From the IMG/VR virus record IMGVR_UViG_3300047667_001780, positions 1 through 39,722 of that record: a DNA stretch of 39,722 nt. One strand, given 5' to 3'. A program made the translations under genes and the position numbers. This DNA comes from a virus. The notes below the pieces were generated by a model. It worked only from the letters and a program-made list of their open reading frames with translations. It had not been told where the DNA came from and did no database searches. Below are positions 8,044-20,800 of this stretch, one piece after another (the stretch's first letter is position 1; each line of letters opens with the position of its first letter).

Positions 8044-8409
8044 ATGGCTACATTCATTGGTTTCTCAACTCATAACAAAAAAACCGGAACAGCAGTTCTG
8101 GAAGACAAGTCTCTGGCAATAAGAGACTTGTCTAATCATTTCTACACTAGACGCGGTGAGCGTCTAGGATCACCCGAATTTGGAAGTATATTACCAGAAT
8201 TGGTATTTGATCAATATACGCAAGCGACCGAGGACGCCGCAGATGATGATATCAGAGAAATAATTGGGCTTGATCCTCGCTGGACATTGATGGAATATAA
8301 TTTAGATTTCTCTGATCATCAATTAACAGTAACCATTACATTACGGTATAACACGCAGGCTACCATAGAAGAATTAGTATTGAAATATCGAAGCAAGGAA
8401 GAAATATAA
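8044..8409 (+). CDS. 25: baseplate wedge protein gp25-like
   Basis: This is a conserved wedge/sheath-initiator protein, the T4 gp25 family also found in contractile injection systems. In 121 residues it has the expected layout: MATFIGFSTHNKKTG start, AIRDLSNHFYTRRGER, the conserved SPEFGS turn, and a C-terminal VTITLRYNTQ strand. The length is close to T4 gp25 (132). The stop codon directly abuts the gp6 start. Two perfect hairpins occupy the first 125 bases of the coding sequence (8103-8133 and 8147-8167), and the start codon lacks a clear ribosome site, so translation may be controlled by structure. That is inference. Confidence 0.9.
   Translation: MATFIGFSTHNKKTGTAVLEDKSLAIRDLSNHFYTRRGERLGSPEFGSILPELVFDQYTQATEDAADDDIREIIGLDPRWTLMEYNLDFSDHQLTVTITLRYNTQATIEELVLKYRSKEEI
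8103..8133. repeat. 12-bp perfect inverted repeat inside gene 25
   Basis: AGACAAGTCTCT (8103-8114) and AGAGACTTGTCT (8122-8133) face each other across a 7-nt loop. In RNA this is a stable hairpin 60 nt after the start codon. Confidence 0.9.
8147..8167. repeat. 8-bp perfect inverted repeat inside gene 25
   Basis: CTAGACGC (8147-8154) and GCGTCTAG (8160-8167) are separated by GGTGA. It lies 13 bp after the 12-bp inverted repeat in the same gene. Eight-bp arms alone could be chance, but the pairing of two hairpins is notable. Confidence 0.85.
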
Positions 8410-11400
8410 ATGGCGCAAGGCATTCGACAGCAGAATTTATTCGCAGCAGAAGACTTTCAGGTAGTCTATCAATCATTTTCGCAGGCGAATTTCGCCGCAT
8501 ATGATTATGACTCAATTCGAGCAACATTGGTTGATTATATTCAGCAAAATTATCCTGAAAATTTCAATGATTGGATTCAAAGCAGTGAATTTGTTGCAAT
8601 TATTGAAACCTTATCATTCCTTGCGCATAGTTTGGCATTCCGTATTGATTTGGCAGGCAGAGAGAATTTTCTGAGCACGGCAGAACGTCGCGCCAGCGTG
8701 TTGAAAATTGCTGATTTTCTTGGATATACTCCGAAAAGATTAACTCCTGCCAGTGGTGTTCTCAAAATAAAAAAAATTCGCACTACTCAGGATGTATATG
8801 ATATAGACGGTGAATCGTTGAAAAATAAAGATGTCACATTTGAGACAGATCAGCAAAATTTTCTGTTGGTTATGAATGAAATTCTACAGTCAACAAATAA
8901 ATTTGGCAGAACAAAAGAAAGTTCTGTAATTAATAATGTAAGAACAGGAATATACGCCGCCAATACAAGCAACGTACGAGATGTTGTTTTTGGAGTGTCT
9001 GGAAATGTCAACGGCTCAAAAAGAAATTTTGAAATTCACGGATTGCGCATTGACAAAGCAAGAAATGCGTTAATTGAAGTTGAACCTGATCCATACAGCA
9101 GCTTCAATCTGACATATAGAAATGATAATCAGGGTCTTGGAAGTAAAAACACAGGATTTTTTGTAGGTATTAAACAAGGGACGCTTCAGTTCAATGACAT
9201 TGATGCATCAAGTGCAGTAAGCAATTTGATTATAAACGCAGGAGCCACAGATGTAAACGAAAAAGATATCTGGGTACAGGAAATAAATGACTCCGGAGAA
9301 ATAGAAAATTCATGGACTAAGGTTGACAGCAGCTTTGGAGCAAATACTGTCTTTAATAACATTCGCCATGATCTGCGTAAATTGTTCACTGTTAAAACAA
9401 GAGACAATGATGACATTGATTTTGTCTTTGGAGACGGTGTTTTTTCTGAAATCCCCCGTGGAACCATTAGATTGTGGTATAGAACTGGTTTAAATCAGTC
9501 ATATACTATTGACCCGAGTGACATCGGAGTTGTTACCTTTGGATTTGATTATACTGCATCAGACGGTAATATATATAAGATTAAATTTCAGGCTGAATTA
9601 CAGGAAAGCATTTCAAATGCCAGTTCACAGGAATCTGTAACCAGCATAAAGAGAAATGCCGGTCGAGTTTTTGCTGCACAGGATCGAATGATAACTGCCG
9701 AAGATTACAGCAGCATGCCATTGACAGTCAGTGAAAATGTCAAGAAGATAAAGGCAGTCAACCGAACTTATGTGGGGCATAGCAGATTTATTAAGGCAAA
9801 TGACCCAACTGCCCAGTACCAGAATGTAGATATGTTAGCACGAGACGGCTATATTTACGCTTCTGCCTTGACATATCGGTCAACATTGAGTCTGCCAACA
9901 TCATTGACCAATGAGCAAATTTATGAGAAATATGTTGCGGACTCAATCAAGAATCCCGAAGTTATGAATTTGTTTTACAGCAAGTTCCCTCCTATTGCCC
10001 TGTCATATTTTGCAGTTGATGAAACCAGTTACGAATGGCAACAAATCACAAAGGGATATCAAGGAAGCACCGGGTATTTTACTAAAAATTCAATAATTCA
10101 ACGCGCATCCAATACTGCAACCACGGTGTTGTCCTATGTTCGCCCCAATACTTTGATAGAATTCATTGATGCTCCGTACGCCAATGGATCAATCGGAGAA
10201 GTTGGGGATGAATTAACGATAACCAATGGCGGATCAGGATATACGTTTGTGCCTGCGGTAACTATCAGAGGGACCGGAACAGGAGCAACTGCGACAGCAA
10301 CAATTAGTGGCGGAGAAGTCGCGTCGGTGGTCATCACCAACGGCGGCGCAGGCTATGAGAATCCGGTTATTGCCGTCATTACCGCGCCAACAACAGGCGT
10401 GAAAGCGGAGGTAGTTATATCTGCTAAATCTGCTAATACAACATGGGCGCGAGTAGTTGATGTAATTTCAGATGGTCTTGGGGTTTTTGATGATAATGGA
10501 AATGCAACAGGATTGGCCAGTTCTGGACAGGGAAGTATTATTTTAAATAAGTCAATCCCGAACACTGCCCGCATCAAAAGAATCTTTCCTGCATTTAATA
10601 CAATTTTCTCAGAAGCTGAAAAGACTATGATCATTGAGCAAATTGCAAATCGAAATACATTTGGTCTTCGATTTGCACCCGGATCAGGGGAATGGAAAAT
10701 AGTAACTGCTGCTAATCTTCCGGCAAGTTCTCTGAATAATCCTGACAATTTTGATCTGACATACAAGGGCGATGACACCAGCAATAACAGGGATGCAAGT
10801 TGGCTTCTCAGAGTGGATTATTCTGCCAATAATTGGAATATAATTAGTCGTCGCCATCAATTCGTATTTGGCAGTGATGCGGCATTGCGATTCCATAACC
10901 AAAATAGTAACAGAAAATTTAATGTTGACACTAACAAACCAGAGCGTGATAAAATTACAATTTCCGGAATAAATGTAGGTCCGGATGGATCAAGTTATTC
11001 TCTGGGAAGTGATATAAATTTCTTTGCGCATAAGTATTTCACTGAAACAAATGGTTATGTTGATGATACAAAGCTAATAGTTTCTCTGAGTGATGTTGAT
11101 AATGATAATTATCCAGACAATCCAATGGCATTTCGCGAATTGACTTCGACAGATACAATTAATATAAGTTCAAAAACAGAAAATGGTTTTGTCTATACTT
11201 CTAGATCGGATGAGGGCGAAGCGGTATCCGGAAGAAAAAATTTAATTTTCTTGTGGAGACGAGTTAGCGATTCCAACTTCAGAATTGATCCAAGTTTGAC
11301 AAATATCATTGACATTATTGTTCTGAACAAAAACTACGATGATAAATATCGTCAATGGATTGCAGGATCGCGGGCATCTGCCTCTGCCCCGGCGATCCCA

Positions 11401-11841
11401 ACAATAACTGATTTGGAACAGCAATTCTCCGAAATAATTTCTAAAAAAGCAGTAAGTGATAGTATAATCTATAAGTCAGCGGAATACAAGATATTATTTG
11501 GCAGTTCGGCTGATGTTGCTCTTCAAGGAAAATTCAGAGTTGTTCCGGTTACGGGGACAAGTTACTCCAACACAGAAATAAAAACCAAAGTATTGATTGC
11601 GATCAACGACTTCTTTGCAATTGACAATTGGGACTTTGGGGAAACTTTTTACTTTACGGAACTAAGCGCATATATACATCAACAATGTCAGGGAATTGTA
11701 AGTAGTGTTATTATAATTCCGACACAAACACAATCCGTATTCGGGGACTTATTTCAAATTACTCCGAAAACTCATGAATTACTAATTCCAGATGTGTCCG
11801 CAGCAGACATAGAAATAGTTAGCAAATTAACAATTACTTGA
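8410..11841 (+). CDS. 6: baseplate wedge protein gp6-like, with inserted repeat module
   Basis: This is the major wedge scaffold that forms the ring of the baseplate. The N-terminus (NFNDWIQSSEFVAIIETLSF, then RIDLAGRENFLSTAERRASV and IADFLGYTPKRLTPASG) is typical of gp6 in T4-like phages. The C-terminus has the YFTELSAYIHQQCQGI and FQITPKTHELLIP segments expected of the family. With 1143 residues it is far longer than T4 gp6 (660). Part of the excess is a module at about residues 593-680 with two glycine-rich NGG(S/A)GY repeats that also occurs in the next gene; the DNA there is visibly richer in G and C than its surroundings. The gene starts directly after gene 25, with AAGGAAG upstream. 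Confidence 0.85.
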   Translation: MAQGIRQQNLFAAEDFQVVYQSFSQANFAAYDYDSIRATLVDYIQQNYPENFNDWIQSSEFVAIIETLSFLAHSLAFRIDLAGRENFLSTAERRASVLKIADFLGYTPKRLTPASGVLKIKKIRTTQDVYDIDGESLKNKDVTFETDQQNFLLVMNEILQSTNKFGRTKESSVINNVRTGIYAANTSNVRDVVFGVSGNVNGSKRNFEIHGLRIDKARNALIEVEPDPYSSFNLTYRNDNQGLGSKNTGFFVGIKQGTLQFNDIDASSAVSNLIINAGATDVNEKDIWVQEINDSGEIENSWTKVDSSFGANTVFNNIRHDLRKLFTVKTRDNDDIDFVFGDGVFSEIPRGTIRLWYRTGLNQSYTIDPSDIGVVTFGFDYTASDGNIYKIKFQAELQESISNASSQESVTSIKRNAGRVFAAQDRMITAEDYSSMPLTVSENVKKIKAVNRTYVGHSRFIKANDPTAQYQNVDMLARDGYIYASALTYRSTLSLPTSLTNEQIYEKYVADSIKNPEVMNLFYSKFPPIALSYFAVDETSYEWQQITKGYQGSTGYFTKNSIIQRASNTATTVLSYVRPNTLIEFIDAPYANGSIGEVGDELTITNGGSGYTFVPAVTIRGTGTGATATATISGGEVASVVITNGGAGYENPVIAVITAPTTGVKAEVVISAKSANTTWARVVDVISDGLGVFDDNGNATGLASSGQGSIILNKSIPNTARIKRIFPAFNTIFSEAEKTMIIEQIANRNTFGLRFAPGSGEWKIVTAANLPASSLNNPDNFDLTYKGDDTSNNRDASWLLRVDYSANNWNIISRRHQFVFGSDAALRFHNQNSNRKFNVDTNKPERDKITISGINVGPDGSSYSLGSDINFFAHKYFTETNGYVDDTKLIVSLSDVDNDNYPDNPMAFRELTSTDTINISSKTENGFVYTSRSDEGEAVSGRKNLIFLWRRVSDSNFRIDPSLTNIIDIIVLNKNYDDKYRQWIAGSRASASAPAIPTITDLEQQFSEIISKKAVSDSIIYKSAEYKILFGSSADVALQGKFRVVPVTGTSYSNTEIKTKVLIAINDFFAIDNWDFGETFYFTELSAYIHQQCQGIVSSVIIIPTQTQSVFGDLFQITPKTHELLIPDVSAADIEIVSKLTIT
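10189..10440 (+). repeat. glycine-rich beta module inserted in gp6 (shared with the giant protein)
   Basis: It encodes two copies of a short beta unit beginning NGGSGY and NGGAGY with the pattern G-x-G-T-G-A between them. A 21-nt stretch at 10222-10242 recurs at 15902-15922 with one mismatch. G and C are locally enriched. It is probably a mobile surface-exposed domain. Confidence 0.6.
10644..10677. repeat. 11-bp perfect inverted repeat inside gene 6
   Basis: TGCAAATCGAA (10644-10654) and TTCGATTTGCA (10667-10677) are separated by 12 nt. Confidence 0.9.
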
Positions 11842-11857
11842 TTCAAGGCAAATAATA

Positions 11858-14800
11858 ATGAATAATTACAATGCAAATCCAACTAAGGTCATCAACATAA
11901 CACAAAGTGGTGAACTGCCACCAGTGACAAATAAGCATGTTGATTTTCTTCCTGCCGTCAACAGAACAGAATCACTAAGCAGATTCTTTTCTGGTTCCAT
12001 TGATCAACTTCTTAGTTCTGGATCAACGGCAAGCATCAATGCAAATTGGGGCAGATTGACAACCAAAAGTAGATTGGCAGATCAAGAAGTATTTGTTCCA
12101 GAGGTAACTGCCGACAGAGCAAATTATCAATTTGCACCGGGGACTACTTTGCGTCGCGGGGGAGTGGCAGAAAACACAACAACGTATGTTGCAACGTTAA
12201 ATCGTCTGGCGGGCATAGGGTCCGACATGAGCAACCATGATAAATTATTCTCTGAGCCGGGATATGTTCTTGACTTGCCGATAAATTCAGACATGTTTTC
12301 CAATTACGGCAATTATTATTGGCTTGAAGGAAACATGCCGGTAATTGAGTTGGAACCAACATTGGCTGATCCTATTGATATTGATTCCATTATTAATCTG
12401 TCAGAATACACTACTCCTGTGTTGTCAAATGGCAAAACTGTGGCATTTATTAATGGGCTTCGAGTAGTATTCGTCGGAGACAATGTGACCAGCACAAGTG
12501 GAAACTATATCGCCGGTTATTCATATTATGTGGAAAATGTTGGCGGCAGAAATATATCACTTGTCGCAGCGACAAGTGATGTCGGCAAAGACTTGTTTCC
12601 AAACATCTTTCCATACTCCGTACTTCAGCCCGAGGGATGGGATACGGTTGATTGGGACACAACCCCATGGGACAACTTGGGAGGCTTTGATGATTACGAC
12701 GCGGCGACTACCTATAATCGCGACGACCTGACTGCAAATAGAACCTACATAGTAATGGGGCGACATGCAACAGATATGAACCCATGGACCAGAAGTAACC
12801 GTTGGTTCTCCAGTCAAGCAATAATTGCAATGTCGTCATATAACAATGTTGTCGTGGAAGCATATCTAAATAGCGTCACCCGTGCTATTCGTCCAATTAT
12901 TGAATTTAATGCAAACCTAGAACTAATGAATACTTGTGAAACTTTTGTGGAATTGGTTGATTATGCCGTATCAGCCGAAACAATCACTGATATTATTGGA
13001 GGAAATTTCGAATATAAAATTGAGGGGGAGACTAATTATCTAGCTGATGGCGACATAATTTTGGTCACATCCGATGCCGGGACACCAATTTCTATATCAG
13101 AATTCAGTAGCGCATTCAGTGAAGCGTATGCGTCTAGTATTACCACGTATACCGCCGATTCGTATGTAATTAGTGGCGTCGGATCAACTATTGTTATAAC
13201 TCCACTGACAACATATTCCGCAAACGAATATGCGATTGTCAAGTCCGGAATAGACACAGGAACAATTTATTGCTATGACGGCACATCATGGACTATTGGG
13301 CAAAGTAAACAGTTTAAATCTACTGCCCCCTTGTTCATGCTCTACTCAGATGATCTGACTTCATTGGTTGATTTTGAAAGCAGTGATTTCGTAGGTTCTG
13401 AGATTTTTTCATATAAGACAAGTGAATTTAATGGATTCGACAGAGAGTTGGGATTCTCTCCGTCCTTCTCAGGAAAAGCCGCATTCAATGATTTTGACTT
13501 TGAGTTCGATTTGGGCGGAACACAACATTATTACAATATAACTGATCAGACTTCTGATTTGATTCCGGGACTATATTATTTCCGAAATAAAAATACAGAT
13601 GAGTTCTTCAATGGATGGAGTAATATCAGAGGAAACCAGCGCGTTCCTATAGTTATGACGACAATCAGCGACGGATTAACTGATATTGTGTTTAATGTTG
13701 ATACTAGCGGGGCAAAACTCCCGTTAAGTTATACTGTATCAATGGAAGATGATAAATTTAGATGGGCAAGTCAATCTCCCCTTGACTTGACTGATTTAGG
13801 CTGCGCAAATCCAGATATTATCATTCGTGGAGAGGTAGATTATTCATTCAATATAATTATTGCTGATTCCTCAGATAATATTGAATTTGTTGATCCGTAT
13901 GGTAATGTCAATGCGAATATCTCAACAACGCCGACTTCAACCGGAATAACATTTTCTGCATTGGCGGGTTATCCCTACAATAAAATAAGATATCAGAGTA
14001 CATTGGATAATAGTGTATATGGTGAATTGGTTATTTCCGATGAAAACCATTACCGAATTTCAGTAACCAAAAATAATCAAGACTTGAAATCTGGATATGA
14101 TTATGATATCGCATCCGATTCAGTGTCGATAACAACAAACCATGAAGTTAATGACGTGTTTGTATTGCATATGGTAACAGATTCCGATATGACGCGGGCA
14201 GTCTATGAGGTCGCCCCCGTTCATTTTTATAATTCAAATAACGATATATTTTATGGCGGTAATTATTCAACACTGAAGCATCACATTTCGGCGCAGCTTC
14301 GCTCATTGCCCGGATATTCAGATGACGGTGACACAAATAATTATCATAAAATTCGGCGCATTAATCAGTTTGGTGGAAGCATCAGACAGCAAATTATTCC
14401 GACTGCCAAGTTTCAATTCCTGAATGACAATGAAACTATAAATCCATCAAAAGGATTGGCTGTGGTATCAGCCGATTATTCTGCTTTCAAGCGGCATTTC
14501 AAGAATAAGGTCGCGCAGCTATGGGAAACTAGGCAATTTGAAACAATAAGAGAAATTGTAGATACTGCGTTGACTGACATTAACATAGGTAAAAATTCAG
14601 ATTTCAAATATGCTCATAGTGATATGGTATATTTCAGAAATCATACTGAAACTGAATTCTCTGTTGCTGATGCAACTATGGTCTTCATGCTTGATCACAC
14701 CCAAAACAAATTTGGTAATATTCAAAACCATATCCAGATTTGGCTAAATGAATATGACGGATCAGGGGCATATTATACCAGACCATTGATAAATGACGTT

Positions 14801-17800
14801 GATTACTCAATCAACGGCAATGAAATATCATTGACTTCTGCGGTTGAATTAAATGGATCATCAGATCCGGCTACATTGACTATCAGATATTACATGCACA
14901 ATGAATTAAGTCACGTCCCAATGTCATCCGTCAAACTTGGATTTTTCAGACCGACAACTGTTGAAATAATTGATGGAATTTTGATCGGTCATGACGGCGC
15001 AGAGTATGATTTGATTGGCACGAATTATCTTGACATGTCAAGCGTTGATTTTGATATCAGGGCAGCAGCATTGTATGATTTAGAATTGCGCATTGCAAAC
15101 AACCTGACACCTGAATATAACACAGGCGCAGATATGAATTCATATCTGCCTAGCCCAAACAGATCATTTGCATACGCAAATTCTGATTTGAATTCAAGAC
15201 TAGATGATTGGTATAACCGATATGCACTGCGTAATTCTCTGGAAGAAATCAAATCAGGAGATGTTTATTCGGTAAGCGATGAATTTTCATGGAACTATAG
15301 TTCAGTGTATCCGTATATCGGTGGCTGGCGCGGAGTATACTCTTTTTACTTTGGAACAACCAGACCACATTCGCACCCATGGGAGATGTTGGGGCATTAT
15401 ACTAAGCCGACATGGTGGGATGCGAATTATAGCTGGGCAACAGGTGTTAAACGAACTGCATTACTAAATGCATTGAAAAATGGCATCGTTGGTGATCCAT
15501 CAGATGGATTTATTGTTGACATTGCATACAATAGAAACGCATATGATTGGGCAACCAATACACTTGTCACCACTAGTGGCGTATTGAATGATCCAGTTAC
15601 TGCAAATGTGACGGCATCGCCGTCCGCAATTGATGCGTCGCGCGATCTAGTTTTTGGTGATTGGGGGACAATTGAGCATAAGTGGAGAATTAGTTCCGAA
15701 TATAAATTCGCATTAGCAGAAGCACTTCTTCAACTAAAGCCATACAGAATTCACGGGACATTTTGGGAAATCGGACAAACTGTCAAGAATAATTTGGTCA
15801 CTCAAACTCAAATTGTTAATTATGATACAAAGACGCGCCGCCCTGTTTCCGAAATTCATAATGAAAATATCACAAATGGAATTATTTCGAAAATCACAGT
15901 GACCAATGGTGGATCAGGATATGTTTCTCCGACACTGACGTTTACACAGCTTGACAGCGGCGCTGTAAGCGCCTCTGCGCGGGTGCTGACCAATTCCGGC
16001 ATAGTCACCGGCGTTGAAATCACAGACCCCGGCAGAGGCTTCCTGCGCGCTCCAACAGCAACTGTTATTGAGGATTCGGCAGGATCAGGCGCAACCATCA
16101 CAATGACATTGGATTTTGAATTTTCAACCAGCAGATTTGGATTTGGGGCAATTGCATCTGAATTGTTTTCAATTGACTGCAACGAAACATCTGATCTGTC
16201 AGAAATTTTGCAGTCTTTGAGCACTGAATTTTCAATTCACATCGGAGGATACACTGACGACAGAATAATGAATCTGGAATTTAATGGGGGATCTTCAACA
16301 GGAACCTCTCAAATTCCACAAGATGATTATGATATTGTGATTGGAAGTTCTGGACCATTGAAGAGTGTGTTTTTCTCAGGAGTCAAAATAACAAAGGATG
16401 CATCCATTGGATATACTGTAACAGGATATGATCTTGACGGTATGAGTTTCTATATGAAAACGCCATCAAGGTCCGGATCAACAATTGAGGAAAGCATTTC
16501 AGGAACGTCATTGATCCGATATTCTAAATTTCAAAATAGTATTACCAAAGTTCCATATGGATCAATTATTACCAAAAGACAGGAGTTGTTTAATTTCCTG
16601 TTGGGTCTTGGTGAATATTATAAATCAATTGGCATAGTATGCGGAGATAATTGGCTAGATTCTGCCAAAGATGCAATAGAATGGGCGCTGACTGATGCAA
16701 CCGATCCGTATTACATGGGAGGATTGTCTGATGTATTGGTCTATGAACAAGGACCATTCGGGACAGTACAGTCGCTACTCATGAACTATTCCAGCAATGC
16801 CAACATTCTTGATAAATCATTCAAGGCAATTGACAAGTCTGAAATTGTAGTTCTGAGAAATGACGAAACTACTGAATTTTCATGCAAAAGCACGTCAGTC
16901 GAAATATTCGGTCTTCGAATCACAACAGTTGCATATGAGCATATTATTTCTATAAAGAACGAAACGACTTTTGGTGATGTAATTTATTCGCCGGTCAATG
17001 GTCTTGCTCAAAATAAAATCAAATTTATTGGGGAACGTTCTGCTAATTGGAGCGGCAAAGTCGAAGCGCCGGGTTATTTGGTGAATGCAACCGGATTGAT
17101 GTTGAATATGGAATCTAGTGTTCGAGAAATCGAGCATGATTGGATAAACTCTGAAACAAAGGCTCTTGACAGATTAACCAGACAGACTTTGGGGTTCAAT
17201 GTTGGATATAATAAACCAACATATCTAGTTGGAACAGGTATTTCTGACGTGAGCGCATATCGATTTGAAAAAGGCAAACGTGCATATCAGGGAACAGCAT
17301 CTGCGTTGACCGCCCTTGGACGGAACAAAAATATATTTGGGACAGAATTTGCCAGCGAAGTAAATGAAGATTGGATGATTCGTATTGGGGAATATGGTGA
17401 TGTATCAGCCAGTAATCCATTGCAATTTGAATTGAACACGTCATTAATTAAAAGTGATAGTCAGCAATTTAGATTCTCAGATCAATTCATTACTGACAAT
17501 CCGAGTGATTTGATCATTGACATTTATGAAGGCGGACCGGGAGCAATCAGCGGCAACTTTAATAAACCATTCTCTACTTATCCGATAGTTCCAGCTAGTA
17601 ATTCAAGCATTCTTGATCTGGAAATAACTCAGAATTTCAATAAAGATGCGGGCTTACCGCTTGTTGATGAAATTGATTATTTCTTGGCATCAGTGGATGA
17701 CATAAATTCTGTGTTTGATCTGACTGCTGCTTATGCATTGGTTCCAAATTGGAATGCGTCATCTGCTTATCATCGCGGTGATATTGTTCGATATGCAGGC

Positions 17801-20800
17801 AATGTTCATGAATTAAACATAACTTCTTCTGGTCTGACTCCAGTCGCAGAGGGTATTACTCTGCGTGGAACTCAAGTATACCCGATTGTTGTCTCGGGGG
17901 CAACTCTTATGTTCAACAATGACATCATAGAATTTTCTAAAAACGCAAATATAGATGATGAGTTGCCTATTCTAGTGACGGGGACAGTTATCAATCCCTC
18001 TATTCCAAGCGGCAGCACATTGACAGTTGACGGAATTAATATCAACCTGATTAAAACAACATCGTCAACTGTATTTTCAGATATTGTTTTTCAGGGAAAT
18101 GTTACTTTTCCAACCATTGTCAATAGCAATTCTGCCGAATTCACAATCTCTTATGCCAATTCAGTGGGGGCAACTCTCATCGATACGGTAGTGGCGTTTA
18201 ACGAGTTGTCGGATACAAAAACAATGCAGAAAATTCTAATTGATGCATTGGGGACAGCGGGCATTGTTTCATCAACCGTCTATGCTAATCAAATAATCTC
18301 AACAATGTCGTCATTGCAGACTGCATACATTTCGGCAACAACTGTTGGTGATTGGGAAACTTTTGTCAGCACATATTACTCTTCTGGCGCAATAGATCGA
18401 ACTTTTAATCCTGAGATTTTAGGAGATGCAATTACTGCAAGTCCGGGATCAACATGGGAAACCGCAGCGCGCGCCGTTATTGATTCCGATCTTGAATTGA
18501 TTGAGTTGCTGAGCGGCAATGCCGCCACTGAAACACAGGCAAGTATCGTCAGCGGCTCGCTTAATAATTCTGCTCAATTTGATATTGATCGAGATGCTGC
18601 AAATACGTTGCTTGATGCAACGCTAACAGTCAATGACGACAATGTTAATTTGGCTGATTTGATTGCATTTATTAAAACAAATGGGGGAATTAACATTGCC
18701 GCCGGTGAAGAAATAACTGTTTCTGTTCCGACTGAATATGTAACTGATGTTCTGTCTGCTATAATAATCAAAATAAACACTGCTCTTGTCAATGCAGGAA
18801 TTGCAGATATAGTTGCGGATGCTTATGAAAATAGTGTGCGGTTGACAAGATCGACTGTTTCCAGCGGATATAGACTTGGAGCATCTGAGAATTCGTTTCT
18901 TGGTTTTGTTGTTGCGGATGCAGATGTTGTTGCTTCCGGATCAATAATAACTGTTGGCGTTGCTTTAAATGTTGCAGAATCTGTTATTGCGATTAACAAT
19001 GCTGCTGTAACAGGAATTTCGGCAATATCATCAAATAATAAATTGGAGATAATAAGCATAAATTCAAGGCTGACAATAAGTGATACTGCGGTATTGAGTC
19101 TGTTTGGGCTTCCATATGGGGTTTTCGATGCTTCCATTGCAACATCAATAATATTAGTCGATTTAACGATTTCTGATGTTGTGCAGCAAATAAATGCGGC
19201 GGCTCTTACTAATCTATCTGCGTCTCAAATTGAGGGAGCATTGATAATCACTTATGATGCCGCCACGTTGGTAATCGATAATGGAACTGCAAACAGTAGT
19301 CTGGGCATTGCATCGGGAACGTATACTTCGTCAACTGACGCAATTGAGAATATCTTTACTGCATCTGATTGGCTAACGGTCGTTGAGCCTGCCAATTTCA
19401 ATATTTGGGTCATTGACAACATTGGTTCCAACCCATCGCCTCAAAATGTCACAAACCAATACAATGTTTATCAGACAATTGATTTCGGTTCGGGCATTAC
19501 TGAGGTATGCGCCGGAAATGAAAATGGCGATGATGCGATGATTTCATGCACAAATGCTCATACTTTGTCGGAAGATGAATATGTCTTGATTTTGAATAGT
19601 TCTACTGTTCCAAGTATTGACGGAATTCACAAAGTTACTGGAGTCAAGAACGACTATAAATTCTTTATTGATCGGTATATTGACGAGAACGGATACTTAG
19701 GTAAAGTAATTCCGGTAAGAACAATGCGATTTGCCAATAGTTCCTCAATGGAAACTGCGATTGCATCAACAAAATATGTGTCTGATAATGGCGGAATAAT
19801 TTCCGATCAGTATATGTTTGTTGATGACGTTGAAGTTGCTGGCCAGTCAACAGGAGCGGGAGCCGTATACTCTATTACTCGATCCAATAATAATGCAACA
19901 CCAGTAATTGTGCGCAATGAAACTCCGAAAACAATCAATTCCACTCTGAAGAATGTGGTTCTGTTCTCAGATGCAACCAATGAAACAATCTCTATCCTTG
20001 AAGTCATTGATCCACTTAAAGGGATAATTTCGGGCGCTGCTGATAAAGAAATAGATATTCGAAATGAGGTTGATATTGCCGGATATAATGCTACTACTGA
20101 TTCAGCCAAGAATTTAAATTATGCAAATTCTTGGGGCAAAACACAAGTCGGCATGGTATGGTGGGATTTGTCAAATGCAATCTATCTAAATTATGATCAG
20201 GGATCAGATAATTACAGACAAGCGCATTGGGGTGAACTATTCCCAACGTCAACTATTGATGTATATGAATGGACAAAAAGTCCGGCTACTCCTGATGAAT
20301 ATGAGGCATTGGGGGCAATCGGATCAATTGTGGACGGCATTGAGTTGACGGGAGTTCCGTATTCTACAACAGATCGCAATGGCGACACTCAGTATTATTG
20401 GGCAGAAGAATTGCATCTAAACAACAAAAATAATCAAATAGAAACATTCTATTATTTTTGGGTTAAAAATAAAACTACGGTTCCAGATTCATCCAGAACC
20501 TATTCGATATCACAATTAACTGACGTTATCCTTGATCCTACCAGCAATGGAATATCTTGGTGTGCCGCATCAAGTGACTCAACATTGCTGGTTAGTGACT
20601 TGGCGGAGATAATTGGCTATGATGATTTAATATTGCAGGTTAACTTCAAAAAAACCGATGTTAACTATCACCAAGAGTTTATCTTGTTGTCTGATACCGA
20701 TCAGCGGACAGTAATACCAGAATGGTTGCACATGAGCGTTCGTGATAGCTTAGCGGGTTTCTCCAGAATAGAAACAATAGAGGAATTCACAGTATACGAT

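Noticed and set aside
10684-10902. Minus-strand reading frames opposite gp6 and the giant gene
   Set aside because: They lack ribosome sites and known motifs, and sit opposite genes with clear family matches. They are shadows.
11341-11348. GATAAATA inside gene 6, with similar boxes inside genes at 31791, about 35598 and 38223
   Set aside because: They match the late-promoter pattern but lie within coding sequence with no gene start downstream. The pattern is frequent by chance in AT-rich DNA.
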